DNA of 64,000 nt from a virus, in IMG/VR virus record IMGVR_UViG_3300022745_000026, positions 1 through 64,000 of that record. One strand, given 5' to 3'. Each line of letters begins with the position of its first letter. The first letter of the stretch is position 1. The notes below the pieces were generated by a model that saw only the letters and a list, made by a program, of their open reading frames with translations, was not told the origin of the DNA and ran no database searches. Below, piece after piece: positions 41,129 through 50,140 of this stretch. A program made the position numbers and the translations under genes.

Positions 41129-44100
41129 GTTGCAGGGACCTCAGTAGTTTGTAGCGACTCACCGCCTTGAGTTACTTTCTTGAGCACTGCGCTGGTGTAG
41201 CCGGTGCTGCCAGCGATAGCGCGTAGCTCGTAACTCATATTCTCCAGTTGGCGGCTCTGTTGGCGCATGATCTCAGCTTGCTGGGCAATCAAGGCTTCCA
41301 GTTGTGCTGTATTGCTTCCTCCGGTGCCGTCAAGCAGGCTCTGAGTCTGTGCTGCATTATAGATGCGGCTGGGGCCAGTTGCCTCTAATTCGGGGCCATT
41401 CTCGCCCACCAAGCGCAACCCTCCGGTATGGAATCCACCTGTAGCGAAGGCGGGTATCGACTGGCCTAAGATGGCGGCAATGACCGCCCGCAATCCGCTG
41501 GCAGTTTTATCGGAGCCAGCGGCTACAGCGGCAGCGATTACATCCTGTGCGCTTCCGGTAGATGCCCCCAAGGCCAGCAGCTTCTTGTCGATCATGTCTA
41601 GGAGAGCTAAGCTCTCAGACTTGTAGTCACCCATGGCCAAGATGTTCTTGTCCACCAAGGCTGCAACGCTCTCAGAGTCAGCCAGAACTTTGCTGACTAG
41701 GCTGTCTTGTCCGGTAGCCTGCAGAGCTTCGATCAGCGGGTTGATGAGGGAGTTCACCTTGTCGCCGGCAGCCGCCAAGCCTTCGCCTGTGGCGCTTTGG
41801 GCCAGCAGGGTTGCTTGAGCGAATTGAGACTTCAGGTCTTCAGCCTTCTGAACATCAGTCATTTGGCTGAATTTGTAGCTGCGGATTGTCTCGCGGATAC
41901 CTGCGGCAGATTTGGCTAGCAGGTCAGCCAAGGCCTTCTGGGACTCATAGTATTTGACGGTCTCATCCTTCAACTTCGCCAGCTGGGTCACTGAGGTAGA
42001 AGCCGAGTTCACGAAGTCCTGCATAGCCTTTTGGTAGGCCAGCACTGCCGCCTTGGCTACCGCTTGGGCGGAGGTTACTTGTGCCTGCAGAGCGTCACGA
42101 GTCGTAGTCTCAGCCACCAAGTTTTGGTTTGCTGCTGTCAGTGCCCCCTGACCATTTCCTCCCAGCTCGGTGATGATCTGGTTGCGTAGAGCCTGAGCCG
42201 AGTACATCTTAGCCTCAGAATCCTTCAGGGCTGCTTGGGCGCTTGTAAGAGCGTTGACAGCATCAATGTAGGACTGTGGGGTGTAGGCCTCTGAACTGCG
42301 GTTCCACCAGTCACCGACATCCCTCATCGCTCTGCTCGGGGTGGCGTTCACTACATCCTGAGCTTTAGCCACTGCGCTGTACTTGTTTGTATAGTCAAAG
42401 TAAGCGTTACCGTAGTTGCTGGTAGCCGTGGTGTACCGAGTAGCATTGGCCTGTGCAGTATCAGCAGCAGCTTGGGCCGCAGTGATACGAGCGTTGGCGG
42501 CTGCGAGTTGCGTTGTCAGGGTGTTGAAGTTCGCGGCGGTGCTTAGAACTCCGCTGTTAGATGGGGCACCAGACTGCACGGAGGCAATGCGGCTCTCAAT
42601 CTGAGATTTTGACATCGACTCAGGGGCAATGATGCCGATGGCGGCATCCCGCACTGCGATGCGCTCGGAAGAGATGTCACCCAAGACCTTGCCAATTCTA
42701 CCGGCCAAGTCCTCGAATACCTTGGTGACTGTAACCATGAAGGTTTCAGTGTTCACAGAGGCCAGCGCAGCCGACAGCTTGGTGAAGTCGATGTTGGCAG
42801 AGTCTGCAGCTATCGAGAGGCTGTAGATTTGCTGCTGCAGTCGGTAGGCCGCCTGCTGGGAGTCAGTAAATCCAGAAGTCAGCGGAGGTATTTGGGCCTT
42901 GAAAGCCAGAACACTGCTTGCGCTGTCGCCCATGATGGAATTCATGAACAGCAACTCGTTGGACATGGCTGCAGAGGCTGCGGTGGCAGCGGCCAGCGAG
43001 CTGACCACTGGGGTAGCTGCAGTTGATGAGAGCAGCGTCAGGCTGGAGGTGACCAAGCCCAAGGACTGGACCACATCTCTTTGGCTTCCAGTGACAGCTT
43101 TCAAAATAGCCTCAGATGCAGTGACTGCGGCTTTGGAAGCCTCGTCAGCGAGCGTCTTCAGAGCTTCCGCTGTGGTGGCGAACTCAGGGGCCAAGTTCAG
43201 CAGCACGGCATGGGCTGTACGACCGGCCTCAGTGTTCAGGTCAAGGCCCTCTACAAGTGCCCGGAACCCTGCGTTTGTGCTTGGCAGGGCGTAGCCCAGC
43301 AGTGCCAAGGCCTTGCGCATCTTAGTCTGACTGTCTGCCACCTTCTCACCGCTGGTGTAGTAGGTGTCGTAGAAGGCTTGGCTGGAAGCGATGAACTTGT
43401 CCAGACCGCCGTGGGCCTTAATCAGCTCGGCAGCGGCTGCAGCTCCCGAGATACTCACTGCGAACAAGGCGTGGTGGGTAGCTGTGAGCCAGTTGTTCAC
43501 TGTGGACATACCAGAGGCCAGACGGGCCAAGGTCTCACGGGCCGACTCGCCTTCCAGGGCCATGCCGGCAATGTTAGGCACCAGCTTCAGGGCCAACTCG
43601 TCAGCCATACCCGTAAAGACCGCCAGTACGGTGTCGGAGGTAGCTCCGGCGGCTAGGTCTATGCTCTTGCTGTAGTTGGTGATGGAATCAGTGGACAGGC
43701 CCATAGCCTTGGCGGAATCTGCTGCCGCAGTCTTAACACCCTCAAAGGCAGTGGTCCAGCGCTTGGCGATTCCAGCATCAATTGCTGAAGTCTCTGTCCA
43801 AGTGCGGTCACTGGTGAACCAGCCCCCTTGCTGGTACATGTTGGCGTAATTCTGGCCGCTGAAGCCAGAAGAGCTGAAGGTGCCTCGTGTGCCCTGCTCC
43901 CGCACCTGAGTTTCACCATGACCGAAGGCACGACTGACCAGCCCACCAATGACACCCGCCACAGGTCCAATGCCGGGAATCATACTGGCAATGCCTGCGA
44001 TGGCATCAATGTTCAGGCCGTCAATCTTGAAGCCGCCGGACAGGGCTTTGCTGAGGCCGTAACCGCTGACGCCGTTCATTACAGAGCCTGCAATAACACC

Positions 44101-47100
44101 AGCCAGTTGGGCCCCGCCTGCTTGAGCAGCCATAGTGGCCGACTGCAGGGTAGCAGTGTTGGTCATACCTGCGCCGAACTCGCCCAACAACTGGTTAGCC
44201 CCCTCACCCAAGCCAAGGGAGCTGGTGATGCTGGCTGACTTGTCCATCAAAAAGTTACCTACACTAGCACCTACGTTCATGCTGCCTGTCAGCTTGTCGT
44301 ACAGGCCGCTCAGACTAGCGAGTATGGTTGAACCTGGACCACCTAGACCACCCAGAGCACCGGGTCCGCCCAATCCGCTGAGGAACCCTGTACCACTGAA
44401 AGCGGGGCCGCCCATCATAGAGCTGAACATGGCTTGCATGTTCACCTTGATCGGCTTGCTAAGCTCATCTTCCAAGACCTTCTTCAGGTTCTTAGCGCTC
44501 TCTTCGCCGCCGGCGGTAAGACCACCGATTACAGCGTCAGCCAAGGACCCTGCCAGCTTGTCGCGCTCGGAGTTGGCCAAGATTGTTTTTGCGGTTTCCG
44601 CTGCGCGTTGTGTGATTCCGGCAGCCTTCTCGCCTTTTAGTTTATCCATCTCCGACCGGAGCGCTGCGATTTGAGCGTTGTACTTTTCCATCAGCTCGGT
44701 GGCAGCGGTGATGGGCACACCACTATCCATTTGGGATGCAATCAAGGCGTCCAAGTTCGCTTGGGCCTCCTTCAGGTTGGGCACCAGCTTGTCGTACTGG
44801 TCATTCAAGGCTTCCTGTGCGGCTGCTGAAGCCTTTACACCTGCAGCGTAGGATGGGTCAGCGTAGCGTAGAGACTCGTCAAGCGCAGCGGCTGCGGCGG
44901 CCTTGACTTGGGCCTTGTCCTGTGCGTCCCAGAATTCTTGGGAGGTCTTCTTCAGGTCGTGCAGGGCCTTACCGACTTTGATGACTTCAGACTCTATCAG
45001 GCGGAAGGTTGCGCTGGCTGCTTTAGCCTTCTCGGCGGAGATTTTCTCGAAGAAAGATTCGGCAGAGTTCTGGGCGCTGGAAATCTTAGTTTCCATATCC
45101 TTGACTGCCTTAGCCACTTCCTCTGATGTAGCTTGTGGGTTTGATTTTTTCCACTTATCAGTGGCTGACACGATGTTCAGAATACTGGTGGCATAGGCAT
45201 CAGAGTAGGTCTTTGCATCATGCTCAAGTAGCGCAGTCTTCTCGTCAGAGAATGCCCGAGTCATAGCTAGAAGTTCAGCAAAATACTGCCCTTCTGTAAT
45301 CATCTCTGCGTCCCGCTTCACCTTTAGGATTGCCAGCTTATCTGACTCTAATTTATCGAATAGGGCAAGCGCTGTTGTGTGACGCTTAGTCAGCTCAGTC
45401 AGGGTATTGTCTTGGGTGAGGTCAAGGGCAACCTTATGTGGCTTAGCCTTGCCGGCTTTAGCATCAAAAATATCTTCTTCAGAGCCTTGGATTCCACGAC
45501 GCTTAGTTTTAGATTCCGCCAAGTCGAAAGAGGCTATCTGCTTCTTGATTTGAAATAGCCTATTAGTGTCTGTAATAGTCTTTATCACGTCAGTGGACTG
45601 CTGCTGACGGATTTTTACCAACCTAGACTCCAATTCAGCTTGAGCTGTGGCATGTGCCATCTCTGGGTCATACATACTGTTACGTATAAAGTACAACTCA
45701 GACTCGGCGGCCAGCAAGCGCTCGATACCGGCCAGTTGGCGGTAGTATTCGTCAACCCGGCGCACAGCGGCTTCACCATAGGCCTTATCAGCAGCCTGAC
45801 TGGCTGTCAGACCGTCTTTGCGGGCCTTCAAGGCAGACTCAGAGGCGGCCAGTTCGCTGGTAAGGCTCTCATTAAACAGGTTCATCTTCGCTTTGATGGC
45901 GGCAGACGATTCTTGCAGACCCTTCAGAGTTTTGGCGTCTTGCTTCTCCAGCGCTTCCTGAGCGCTCTCACCAGCAAAAATCCACTTGACAGCCAGAGCG
46001 CCGACGGCGGCAGTGGCGGCAATCACACCCAAAGTAACTGCTGCTATCCCGGCAACGAGCGCCCCCGTGGCCAAGGCTGACCCGGCAGCCAGTATTCCGG
46101 GGGCCAGAAGCTCTAAAGACATAGCCACGCCTGCAATACTGGAGCGCAGGGCTGCCATCACAGTGGACCCTACAGCCACCTCAGCCATGAACGCTGTAGT
46201 TGCTGCCCGAACTGCGACGAATCCGGTAAGCAGTGCCGTCAGGGCTTCCTGGCCAAACAGTATGTAAGCTCCAGCTACGCCAAGCATTGCTTCCTTGTGC
46301 TCCCAAGCGTATTTAGTAGCGTCTACGAAGGCTAGACCCACGTTGACGGTTCCCTTGACCAAGTTCGCTAGGCCTGTCTGGAAACTGTCACTGCTGAAGG
46401 TCTGGTGCAGTTGGTCAGCAAACACCATCAGGGAGTCAGACACAGAGCCAAACGCCTTGACTAGGCCAGTCTCTAAGGAGGCTTTCAGCGCATCCAAGGA
46501 CCCTTGAGGGGTCAGGCGCTTCTCAGCTGAAATGATAAAGTTCTTTCCGGCGGCGTTCTCAGTAGACTCTTTGCTCTTGGCTGCCATGATGTCGAATGCT
46601 TCGTTCACCGCCCTCACTCGGACGGCTGCAGCTTCAGCCTTCTTACCCTTGGCTTCAAGGGCCTCAGCCTCCTTGAGGTGCTCAGGAACCATAGACTTCA
46701 TGGTCTCCAAAGCCTTGGCTTGGGCAGCTGCAAAGGTCTTAGAGCCCCGCTCGTTAGACAGGCCTGCGAAGTAGCTGTCCTGTGAGGCCTTGGTCTTATT
46801 GATGGTGGCCAAGGTCAATTCACGGAATATCTCGATGGTGGGCTTGAGTTCACCGTCAGCCTCTCCGCCTATCTGGCGAATGTTAACTTTTAGCTGCTTC
46901 AGTGCCTCAGCTACTTTACCGCTGGTCTTAGTGATCTCAGTATAGAAATTACGATAGCTGGTACCTGCTGCTGAGCCTGTAATACCGATCTGTGCCAGTG
47001 AGCCCAAGCCTTCAGCAGTGTCAGCCAGAGATAGGTTAAAGTGCTGAGCTACTACAGAGGCAGTCTTAAACGCTTCAGCCATATCAGACACCGAAGCGAT

Positions 47101-49149
47101 AGTATCAGAGGCGGTCTTAGTTATGATGTCCTGTAAAGTCTCATACTGCTTTGCAGTGAACCCATAGGCTTGGCCGACGGCGACGGTGACTTCTGCAGCC
47201 TTTTGCATAGCCACGCCCCCCGCTGAGGCAAACCGCATCGTAGGCTCAAGAGCAGCCATTGCGTCGGCGGCGTTCAAGCCGGCCAGGGAGAGGACCTCAA
47301 GTCCCTTGGCAGCTTCCAGCGGACCGTACATACCCTTGTTACCCAACTCCAGCAGGCGGTCACGCAGCATAGCCATGTCTGCAGCCGAAGTGCCAGCTAC
47401 TTCAGAGATACCAAACAGGGTGGTCTCAAACTCCTTGCCTGACTTGATAGCCCCCATCAAGCTGAAGGACACCGCAGCACCCGCCAGCAGCGGTAGGGTG
47501 TTACCCCAAGTGAGCCATAGGGCTCCGAAGCCCGATGCCAAGCCTCGTACGCTGGAGTGTAGGTTGTTACCGGATAGCGAGAGTTTCTCGAAGCTTCCAG
47601 CCAAGGCCTCTGCCTCTTTGGCATGAGACGGTAGGTTCAGGGCTGGGAGAGCCTCGGCAATTGGCTTGAGCGGGGCGACACGCATCGCGTTGTACGGTGT
47701 GTAGGAGCCGACAACCTCGTTGCCGCCCAAGCGTTGGCCAGTGTTACCTATGTTTGCAGCTTTTTGAGCCGCCAACTGGGCCTCCCACCAAGCTGCCCCT
47801 GCTGGTTTGTAGCCTTCCATTGTAGAAGCCTTCATAACTCGGGCTGTGGTCTTTTCTAGGGCTGCAACTTCCTTCAGGAGCCCAGCCTCATACCTCTGCA
47901 TAGCCCCCTGCTGAGTAGCCAACTGGGACTCCCACCAAGCAGGCCCTGCAGGTTTGTAGCCTTCCAATGTGGAGGCCTTCATAACTCGGGCTGTGGTCTT
48001 TTCTAGGGCTGCAACTTCCTTCAGGAGCCCAGCCTCATACCTCTGTGCGGCCTCCTGCTGAGTCGCCAACTGCGACTCCCACCAAGCAGGCCCTGCAGGT
48101 TTGTAGCCTTCCAATGTGGAGGCCTTCATAACTCGGGCTGCAGCCCTGTCCAGCACGGCAGCATCCTTAGCAGCAGCCTCTACCCGAGCCAGCTCTACCT
48201 TCTTGGCGGCCAACCTGATAGCTTCTGCCTCTTTATCAGCCATAGTGCTGATAAGGGCTATCCGAGTCTCATCATGCTTGGCCAATACCAGCCCACTGCC
48301 TTGTATGCCTTGGCGAACAGTACCCACAAAGTCGGAGCCATACTTCTTGGTGGCCAGCTTCTCAGCGTCGGCAGACCCACTCTCTAGCATGCGCCGAATA
48401 CTCTCGGAGCGCTTTTGAATGTTGGCCAGCATGGTGCTGGAGCCTTTTTCGCTAATCTGCTGTAAGGCCGTATTGGTGTCTGTCGCGTACTTGACATTCA
48501 GCGCCATATCTCGCTCGGCATCGGACATGCTTCTGCGGCGGGCAGCAAGCGCCTCCCGCTCGGCTTGGCGCTTCAAGCCCTCCACACGCTTGAACTCGGC
48601 AAGTTGAGCGGCCTGGAACCCGCCCAAGTTAACCCCTTGGCTCCGCCAAGCTGCCAGCTCTTCACCCTGCAACTGACCCATCACAGCTAGTCGATGTTCG
48701 TAAGCAGACTTCAGTGCCGTGGTTTGCATATGCACCAAGTTGAGGGATAGCTTATTGCCGCTCTCAATCTCCTCAAGCATCAACTCTTGGGCGTGTTTGA
48801 AGCTCCCGGCAATTCCGGTCTTCTCCATGGACTTCATTGCTTCCGACATCCGACCAAGGCTGGACTTGGATGAGGTGCCTAGCTGTTCTACTTTTGAGTC
48901 ATAAGCCGCCGCAGACTTTATGAAGGAGCCGAAAGACTCCTCCTGAGCTTTTAAGTTCTTAGCGGTGCTGGGGGAGGCAAAGGCATGCGCGAAATCCACA
49001 CCAGCAGGAGCAGCAGTCTTTAGGGCGGTGGCGGCTTTGGTGGCCGTATCGCCAAGCTTGTCCAGGCTTTTATCCAGGCGGTCGAGCTTAACCAGGTCTC
49101 CCTCGGGGATATTAACGCCTATCTCAAGTTTGTCATTGCCTTCGCTCAT
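41125..49149 (-). CDS. Tape measure protein (2674 aa)
   Basis: The N-terminal ~500 residues are coiled-coil and contain a three-fold 49-residue repeat. The phage-tail minor core follows at ~540-720 (G-N-T-L-P-L-L-A-G-A-A-V, G-L-E-V-L-S-L-A-G-L-N). Hydrophobic segments lie near 1000-1060. Ala-rich helices follow, and the end carries the diagnostic G-G-L-R-L-V-G-E-N-G-P-E-L near 2595. AGGAG precedes the start. By the usual ~0.15 nm per residue, it predicts a tail near 400 nm if all of it spans the tube. Confidence 0.93.
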   Translation of the reverse strand: MSEGNDKLEIGVNIPEGDLVKLDRLDKSLDKLGDTATKAATALKTAAPAGVDFAHAFASPSTAKNLKAQEESFGSFIKSAAAYDSKVEQLGTSSKSSLGRMSEAMKSMEKTGIAGSFKHAQELMLEEIESGNKLSLNLVHMQTTALKSAYEHRLAVMGQLQGEELAAWRSQGVNLGGFQAAQLAEFKRVEGLKRQAEREALAARRRSMSDAERDMALNVKYATDTNTALQQISEKGSSTMLANIQKRSESIRRMLESGSADAEKLATKKYGSDFVGTVRQGIQGSGLVLAKHDETRIALISTMADKEAEAIRLAAKKVELARVEAAAKDAAVLDRAAARVMKASTLEGYKPAGPAWWESQLATQQEAAQRYEAGLLKEVAALEKTTARVMKASTLEGYKPAGPAWWESQLATQQGAMQRYEAGLLKEVAALEKTTARVMKASTMEGYKPAGAAWWEAQLAAQKAANIGNTGQRLGGNEVVGSYTPYNAMRVAPLKPIAEALPALNLPSHAKEAEALAGSFEKLSLSGNNLHSSVRGLASGFGALWLTWGNTLPLLAGAAVSFSLMGAIKSGKEFETTLFGISEVAGTSAADMAMLRDRLLELGNKGMYGPLEAAKGLEVLSLAGLNAADAMAALEPTMRFASAGGVAMQKAAEVTVAVGQAYGFTAKQYETLQDIITKTASDTIASVSDMAEAFKTASVVAQHFNLSLADTAEGLGSLAQIGITGSAAGTSYRNFYTEITKTSGKVAEALKQLKVNIRQIGGEADGELKPTIEIFRELTLATINKTKASQDSYFAGLSNERGSKTFAAAQAKALETMKSMVPEHLKEAEALEAKGKKAEAAAVRVRAVNEAFDIMAAKSKESTENAAGKNFIISAEKRLTPQGSLDALKASLETGLVKAFGSVSDSLMVFADQLHQTFSSDSFQTGLANLVKGTVNVGLAFVDATKYAWEHKEAMLGVAGAYILFGQEALTALLTGFVAVRAATTAFMAEVAVGSTVMAALRSSIAGVAMSLELLAPGILAAGSALATGALVAGIAAVTLGVIAATAAVGALAVKWIFAGESAQEALEKQDAKTLKGLQESSAAIKAKMNLFNESLTSELAASESALKARKDGLTASQAADKAYGEAAVRRVDEYYRQLAGIERLLAAESELYFIRNSMYDPEMAHATAQAELESRLVKIRQQQSTDVIKTITDTNRLFQIKKQIASFDLAESKTKRRGIQGSEEDIFDAKAGKAKPHKVALDLTQDNTLTELTKRHTTALALFDKLESDKLAILKVKRDAEMITEGQYFAELLAMTRAFSDEKTALLEHDAKTYSDAYATSILNIVSATDKWKKSNPQATSEEVAKAVKDMETKISSAQNSAESFFEKISAEKAKAASATFRLIESEVIKVGKALHDLKKTSQEFWDAQDKAQVKAAAAAALDESLRYADPSYAAGVKASAAAQEALNDQYDKLVPNLKEAQANLDALIASQMDSGVPITAATELMEKYNAQIAALRSEMDKLKGEKAAGITQRAAETAKTILANSERDKLAGSLADAVIGGLTAGGEESAKNLKKVLEDELSKPIKVNMQAMFSSMMGGPAFSGTGFLSGLGGPGALGGLGGPGSTILASLSGLYDKLTGSMNVGASVGNFLMDKSASITSSLGLGEGANQLLGEFGAGMTNTATLQSATMAAQAGGAQLAGVIAGSVMNGVSGYGLSKALSGGFKIDGLNIDAIAGIASMIPGIGPVAGVIGGLVSRAFGHGETQVREQGTRGTFSSSGFSGQNYANMYQQGGWFTSDRTWTETSAIDAGIAKRWTTAFEGVKTAAADSAKAMGLSTDSITNYSKSIDLAAGATSDTVLAVFTGMADELALKLVPNIAGMALEGESARETLARLASGMSTVNNWLTATHHALFAVSISGAAAAAELIKAHGGLDKFIASSQAFYDTYYTSGEKVADSQTKMRKALALLGYALPSTNAGFRALVEGLDLNTEAGRTAHAVLLNLAPEFATTAEALKTLADEASKAAVTASEAILKAVTGSQRDVVQSLGLVTSSLTLLSSTAATPVVSSLAAATAASAAMSNELLFMNSIMGDSASSVLAFKAQIPPLTSGFTDSQQAAYRLQQQIYSLSIAADSANIDFTKLSAALASVNTETFMVTVTKVFEDLAGRIGKVLGDISSERIAVRDAAIGIIAPESMSKSQIESRIASVQSGAPSNSGVLSTAANFNTLTTQLAAANARITAAQAAADTAQANATRYTTATSNYGNAYFDYTNKYSAVAKAQDVVNATPSRAMRDVGDWWNRSSEAYTPQSYIDAVNALTSAQAALKDSEAKMYSAQALRNQIITELGGNGQGALTAANQNLVAETTTRDALQAQVTSAQAVAKAAVLAYQKAMQDFVNSASTSVTQLAKLKDETVKYYESQKALADLLAKSAAGIRETIRSYKFSQMTDVQKAEDLKSQFAQATLLAQSATGEGLAAAGDKVNSLINPLIEALQATGQDSLVSKVLADSESVAALVDKNILAMGDYKSESLALLDMIDKKLLALGASTGSAQDVIAAAVAAGSDKTASGLRAVIAAILGQSIPAFATGGFHTGGLRLVGENGPELEATGPSRIYNAAQTQSLLDGTGGSNTAQLEALIAQQAEIMRQQSRQLENMSYELRAIAGSTGYTSAVLKKVTQGGESLQTTEVPAT
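47775..48150 (-). repeat. Three-copy 147-bp direct repeat in the tape measure gene
   Basis: Copies are spaced exactly 147 bp (49 codons); the shared AGCCTTCCA block begins at 47,811, 47,958 and 48,105. Each encodes M-K-A-S-T-(L/M)-E-G-Y-K-P-A-G followed by W-W-E-(S/A)-Q-L-A and Y-E-A-G-L-L-K-E-V. The third copy (by transcription the first) is least complete at its upstream side. The copies are nearly identical in DNA, so the duplication is recent. Confidence 0.9.
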
Positions 49150-49203
49150 CGGGTGCTCCTGTAGGATTAGCGATTTTACTCGCTGCCATCGTCATTCACT
49201 AGC

Positions 49204-49239
49204 GACAAAAACGATAAAGCCAGCACTGAGGCTGGCTTT
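49204..49239 (-). terminator. Terminator after the G/GT chaperone genes
   Basis: AAAGCCAGC/GCTGGCTTT with a 6-nt loop, followed on the minus strand by ATCGTTTTTG, overlaps the end of the GT frame. It would reduce transcription into the tape measure gene. Confidence 0.65.
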
Positions 49240-49962
49240 ATTTGCTTTTCTCTGCCTGAAAAGACTTGTAGGCCCTATCAAGTACCCTTATACCCCACCA
49301 TAGGTCTTGGGCATCATGCAGCCCTATTCTATGGTGAGCACAGTAGGCGTTGAACTCTACCAAGGTAAGCCGGTTTACCCCAGCCATCGCCGCCTGCCTC
49401 GTCTCTGACAAATCCCAGAAGACCTGCATTGTGTAGCTCAGGTGCTTCTGGATTGTCGGCCTTCTGGCCAAGGCTGCCGGCTTTATGCCTGAATTTTCTT
49501 CAAACTCAAGCAGTTCCTTTATGGAGGCACCCCACTCAAGTTCCCAGATCAGGCAGTCCTCTAGTTTTTTGCGTCTTCAGCCTCTTGCTCGGCCTTGAAC
49601 GATTCAAAGTCTTCGCTTACGGACGAGATGTAGCGGCGGAAGTCCTTGATGGCCAACAGGCGCTTAGCATTCTCAATGCTATATTCCAGCTTCTCGCCCT
49701 TGATAGATACGTCACCCTTCCAACCCAACAGGATTGTCTTGGCCATAACTTCGCCCATCAGGCTCTCATTGAGCGCTTCAGCAGCCTCGCCCTTAGACTC
49801 CAAAGCAACTTTGTTACGCTTGTACATACTGGCCAAGAGGCGGTTGTACTTGGCGTTGCCAGCACGAGCTACCAAGAAGCTCACGCCGTTGCCGTACTCG
49901 ACCCAGCGTCCGTCTTGCTCAGCTTTTTCATCTACAGCGAAGGTGGAAAAAATATCTAACAT
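49238..49962 (-). CDS. Tail assembly chaperone gpGT-like, made by -1 frameshift (~241 aa)
   Basis: Translation of the gpG frame slips back one base on A-AAA-AAC (minus strand, 49,570-49,564) directly before the gpG stop and continues L-E-D-C-L-I-W-E-L-E-W-G to the stop at 49,238. The T part has no ATG or ribosome site near its beginning and is open exactly from the slip site, which is strong support. The T domain links gpG to the tail tube protein in lambda. Confidence 0.88.
49561..49962 (-). CDS. Tail assembly chaperone gpG-like (133 aa)
   Basis: The start M-L-D-I-F-S-T-F at 49,962 has AAGGAA upstream; the frame is open 33 codons further, but that part lies in intergenic sequence next to the TnpB element. 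The N-terminal half is mixed, followed by S-L-M-G-E-V-M-A-K-T-I-L-L-G-W and a charged helical tail ending A-E-D-A-K-N. It lies between tail tube and tape measure and ends in a slippery site, as lambda gpG does. It guides tape measure and tube assembly. Confidence 0.88.
   Translation of the reverse strand: MLDIFSTFAVDEKAEQDGRWVEYGNGVSFLVARAGNAKYNRLLASMYKRNKVALESKGEAAEALNESLMGEVMAKTILLGWKGDVSIKGEKLEYSIENAKRLLAIKDFRRYISSVSEDFESFKAEQEAEDAKN
49564..49570 (-). promoter_or_regulatory. Programmed -1 ribosomal frameshift site
   Basis: Minus-strand heptamer AAAAAAC in the zero-frame phase A-AAA-AAC, immediately followed by the TAG stop of gpG. It is one of the strongest bacterial slippery heptamers and matches the known position in tail chaperone pairs. 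Confidence 0.88.
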
Positions 49963-50002
49963 AGGATTCCTTGTGGTGGTGGTTGATTGATTCCGGTACA
50001 GA

Positions 50003-50017
50003 GTATATCGCAAAGTG
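50003..50017 (-). promoter_or_regulatory. Possible promoter upstream of the tail chaperone
   Basis: Minus strand reads CTTTGCGATATACTCTG, containing a TATACT -10. It differs in one place from TTTGTGATATACT ahead of the AP2-HNH gene at 55,172. No -35 is clear. It lies just outside the right end of the TnpB element and about 40 bp before the chaperone start. Confidence 0.35.
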
Positions 50018-50140
50018 ATAGACCCACGGCTAAAGCCGGGGGCTTCATGCTTCACAGGCAATAGCCGCCACGGATGACTTACGCCCCCGCTTTGGTCTTA
50101 CATCGCCTCCACATGCAGTAACGACCAATCCGGCCGCTAA
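50010..50140 (-). ncRNA. Predicted omega/right-end RNA of TnpB
   Basis: By analogy with studied TnpB elements, the guide RNA scaffold overlaps the 3' end of tnpB and ends in the conserved right-end hairpin seen at 50,023-50,042. The guide would be taken from the flank to its left (below ~50,010, intergenic phage DNA). Boundaries are not visible in the sequence and are approximate. Confidence 0.4.

Noticed and set aside
49238-49471. A separate small gene at 49,238-49,471 from a TTG start
   Set aside because: The frame is open up to the slippery site and lacks a ribosome site; it is the T part of the frameshift product.
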